Assembly: GCA_004194705.1 (NCBI GenBank)
Contig: SADC01000328.1
Span: forward strand, 1 to 64,000
DNA: 64,000 nucleotides
Origin: Ditylenchus dipsaci
Taxonomy: Eukaryota > Nematoda > Chromadorea > Rhabditida > Anguinidae
Direction of reading: 5' to 3'
Position numbers and translations under genes: made by a program. Position 1 is the stretch's first letter. Each line of letters begins with the position of its first letter. The notes under the pieces were generated by a model that was not told the origin of the DNA, made no database searches, and worked only from the letters and a program-made list of their open reading frames with translations. Shown one piece after another: positions 62,521 to 64,000 of this stretch.

Positions 62521-63004
62521 GAGCGAAAATGTACTATTTAGTTATCATATATTTCTCAACAATATGTCAATAGAAAGCCAGTATTCTGCGTTTTCTGTTA
62601 AATATGAACTCAAAATGATCAATAGAAAATTTAGCGAGATCGGCCGCTTTAAAGTTACATCAGCAGAGAGTTCGAGTTAAATGATTCAGAGTGGCAAATG
62701 ACCCGCAGATACCAAGTTAAAAAAACCCGCAGATACGAGATACCAAGACATAAAGGTTACGCACCTTAAAAGCGCTAAAAACAAGCCACCTATAAAGTCT
62801 TTTATTTAAATCAGCGCAATTTTTGAGTACTTTTTGGAGTACATAAATTCCCAGGTACACAACAAGCACATATTTAGTCATTTTCCAGCGTCTCGAGATT
62901 TCTTTAGATCTTCATACATTGATCGAGCGGTCGTTGTCTAAACATAGTTAAGTTTACAAAAGAGCTAAAAAAGGGCTACTTACCATAAGTTTCAAAAGAC
63001 CATA

Positions 63005-63868
63005 TTTTTCAGCTATTTGAACTTGTGCTCCCTCTCCATTTGAACTGACTGGCAGTTGACTAAGAAGTTCTCGCACGCTCTTGTAAGTGGATCAAGTCGA
63101 AGGTGTGATGCAAGATCTAGTAGCAGCTCGACATGTTTCTCCAGCAACTATATCAAATACGTAATATCATAAGCAAAAGTAGTTTTTCTAACCTCATTTC
63201 GATTACAAACGTACTCTCTGTAGTGAATTTCAGCTCAATACAGCAGTGAGAGAAACTTGGGATACACATATTGGAGCAGATATTATATTGTATTCTGTAA
63301 CACAAATATAAGGCATGTTTCTACATGTTATATGTAATAATTACCAAGTATACAACACAGCCGAGAAATATGAAAGCGCACAGCACAATTTGGAGCAGAA
63401 GCACATTCCACAACTTTTTGTTCAGCTCACCCTAAAAATAGTAAAATTTTCAAAAAATATTACTGCTTTATTGTTGTCTTTGTTCCTCAGAGATTAATAC
63501 TGAAGCATACTGCAGTCGAAAATATTTAATAAACTAACTTTCAACTGACGATGTTGGAAAAGTTTTGAATGATGCACTTGATGAGTTATAAAGGCGAATT
63601 GTGAAAATGTACGAGACAATGACAGTAGTTTAAAAAGATTGCTTTACATCTAAGAACAAAAATATTTCTCTTAAAGTCTCTGTTGAGCATGAGCAGTGAA
63701 AAGTCGTTGCATGCGCCATTCTGCAATTCACAAAAAATGTGAAAAATATTAGATGTGAAGAATATTAAATTTCGCAGAGATAAAAAATAACAATCACTCA
63801 AAAAGGTATACCTTTTTAAGAATTTCGCTCGTTCCTTGCCGCGATCATTTCTTGTGTTTCTCTGGTAC
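63005..63868 (-). CDS. Unrecognised membrane protein (spliced, fragmentary)
   Basis: Minus-strand exons with good splice sites: about 63868-63812 (charged, RGKERAKF), about 63720-63660, 63435-63345 with a clear membrane span after a TTTTTAG acceptor (KKLWNVLLLQIVLCAFIFLG), about 63225-63190, and about 63148-62984 (LLEKHVELLLDLASHLRLDP then VRELLSQLPVSSN and a donor after GLLKLM). The last exon needs one extra A to stay in frame. The likely topology is a basic N-terminus, one membrane helix and a helical C-terminal domain. No family was recognised, and the gene may continue beyond both ends of this span. Confidence 0.4.
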
Positions 63869-64000
63869 ATTCTTCAGTTATATAAAAATTTTTAGGTAAT
63901 ATTTTCTAATGAGTTTATTTCATGAACTTACTATTGGTGTTTGGCCTTGCTGTGCTCTGTTGGAAGGAATCTGGAAATATCTTTGCTTAATACGAATTGA

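Overview
The window reads as nuclear DNA of an AT-rich invertebrate animal with a compact-gene, repeat-loaded genome. Introns are mostly 40-60 bases and end in TTTTCAG or TTTTTAG. One gene is an astacin with a C-terminal ShKT domain, a combination common in nematodes. I therefore favour a nematode-like ecdysozoan (inference); the species cannot be fixed from sequence alone.

Minus-strand genes, left to right: an unplaced spliced gene or element at 2.4-4.2 kb; a complete 13-exon secreted astacin metalloprotease (7341-10301); a 15-exon aminoacylase-1 (13014-19544); a 21-exon full-length ABCB/P-glycoprotein-type transporter lacking only its first exon(s) (22407-31544); a candidate allatostatin-C-like neuropeptide precursor (42897-43223); a Rac GTPase (47991-51224); TSG101, the ESCRT-I ubiquitin-binding subunit (54806-56939, start not found); and an unrecognised membrane protein near 63 kb. 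On the plus strand is a mitochondrial fission regulator (MTFR-like) gene at 40.5-42.36 kb. These are unrelated cellular genes with no operon-like layout.

Most remaining sequence is mobile DNA, chiefly foldback and TIR elements. Several have arms that are tandem arrays of a short word unique to that copy: TTTGGCAGCAAAATTC near 2.5 and 4 kb, GCGGCAAATCAGATT near 32.5 kb, CTACCGCGACATTTTT at 36.7/39.1 kb, TTGCCAAAACGAAAA at 38.2/38.6 kb and TCTGCAAATGTCGCG at 58.2/58.6 kb. The best is a 2528-bp element at 36663-39190. It has a perfect 9-bp target duplication and carries spliced FLYWCH-like and Ulp1 (C48 peptidase) coding sequence, so it looks Mutator-like but has no transposase. A second element with 8-bp duplications is nested in it. 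A pogo/Tigger-like group (TA targets, CAGTnnAAnCTCG ends) and a TACCGTATTTCCTCTA group also combine constant tips with a copy-specific inner word.

Coding exons of all conserved genes contain many single-base frame breaks. Most are repaired by one more G, C, T or A in a homopolymer run. That points to homopolymer under-calling in the assembly rather than gene death, and it limits every protein length given here.
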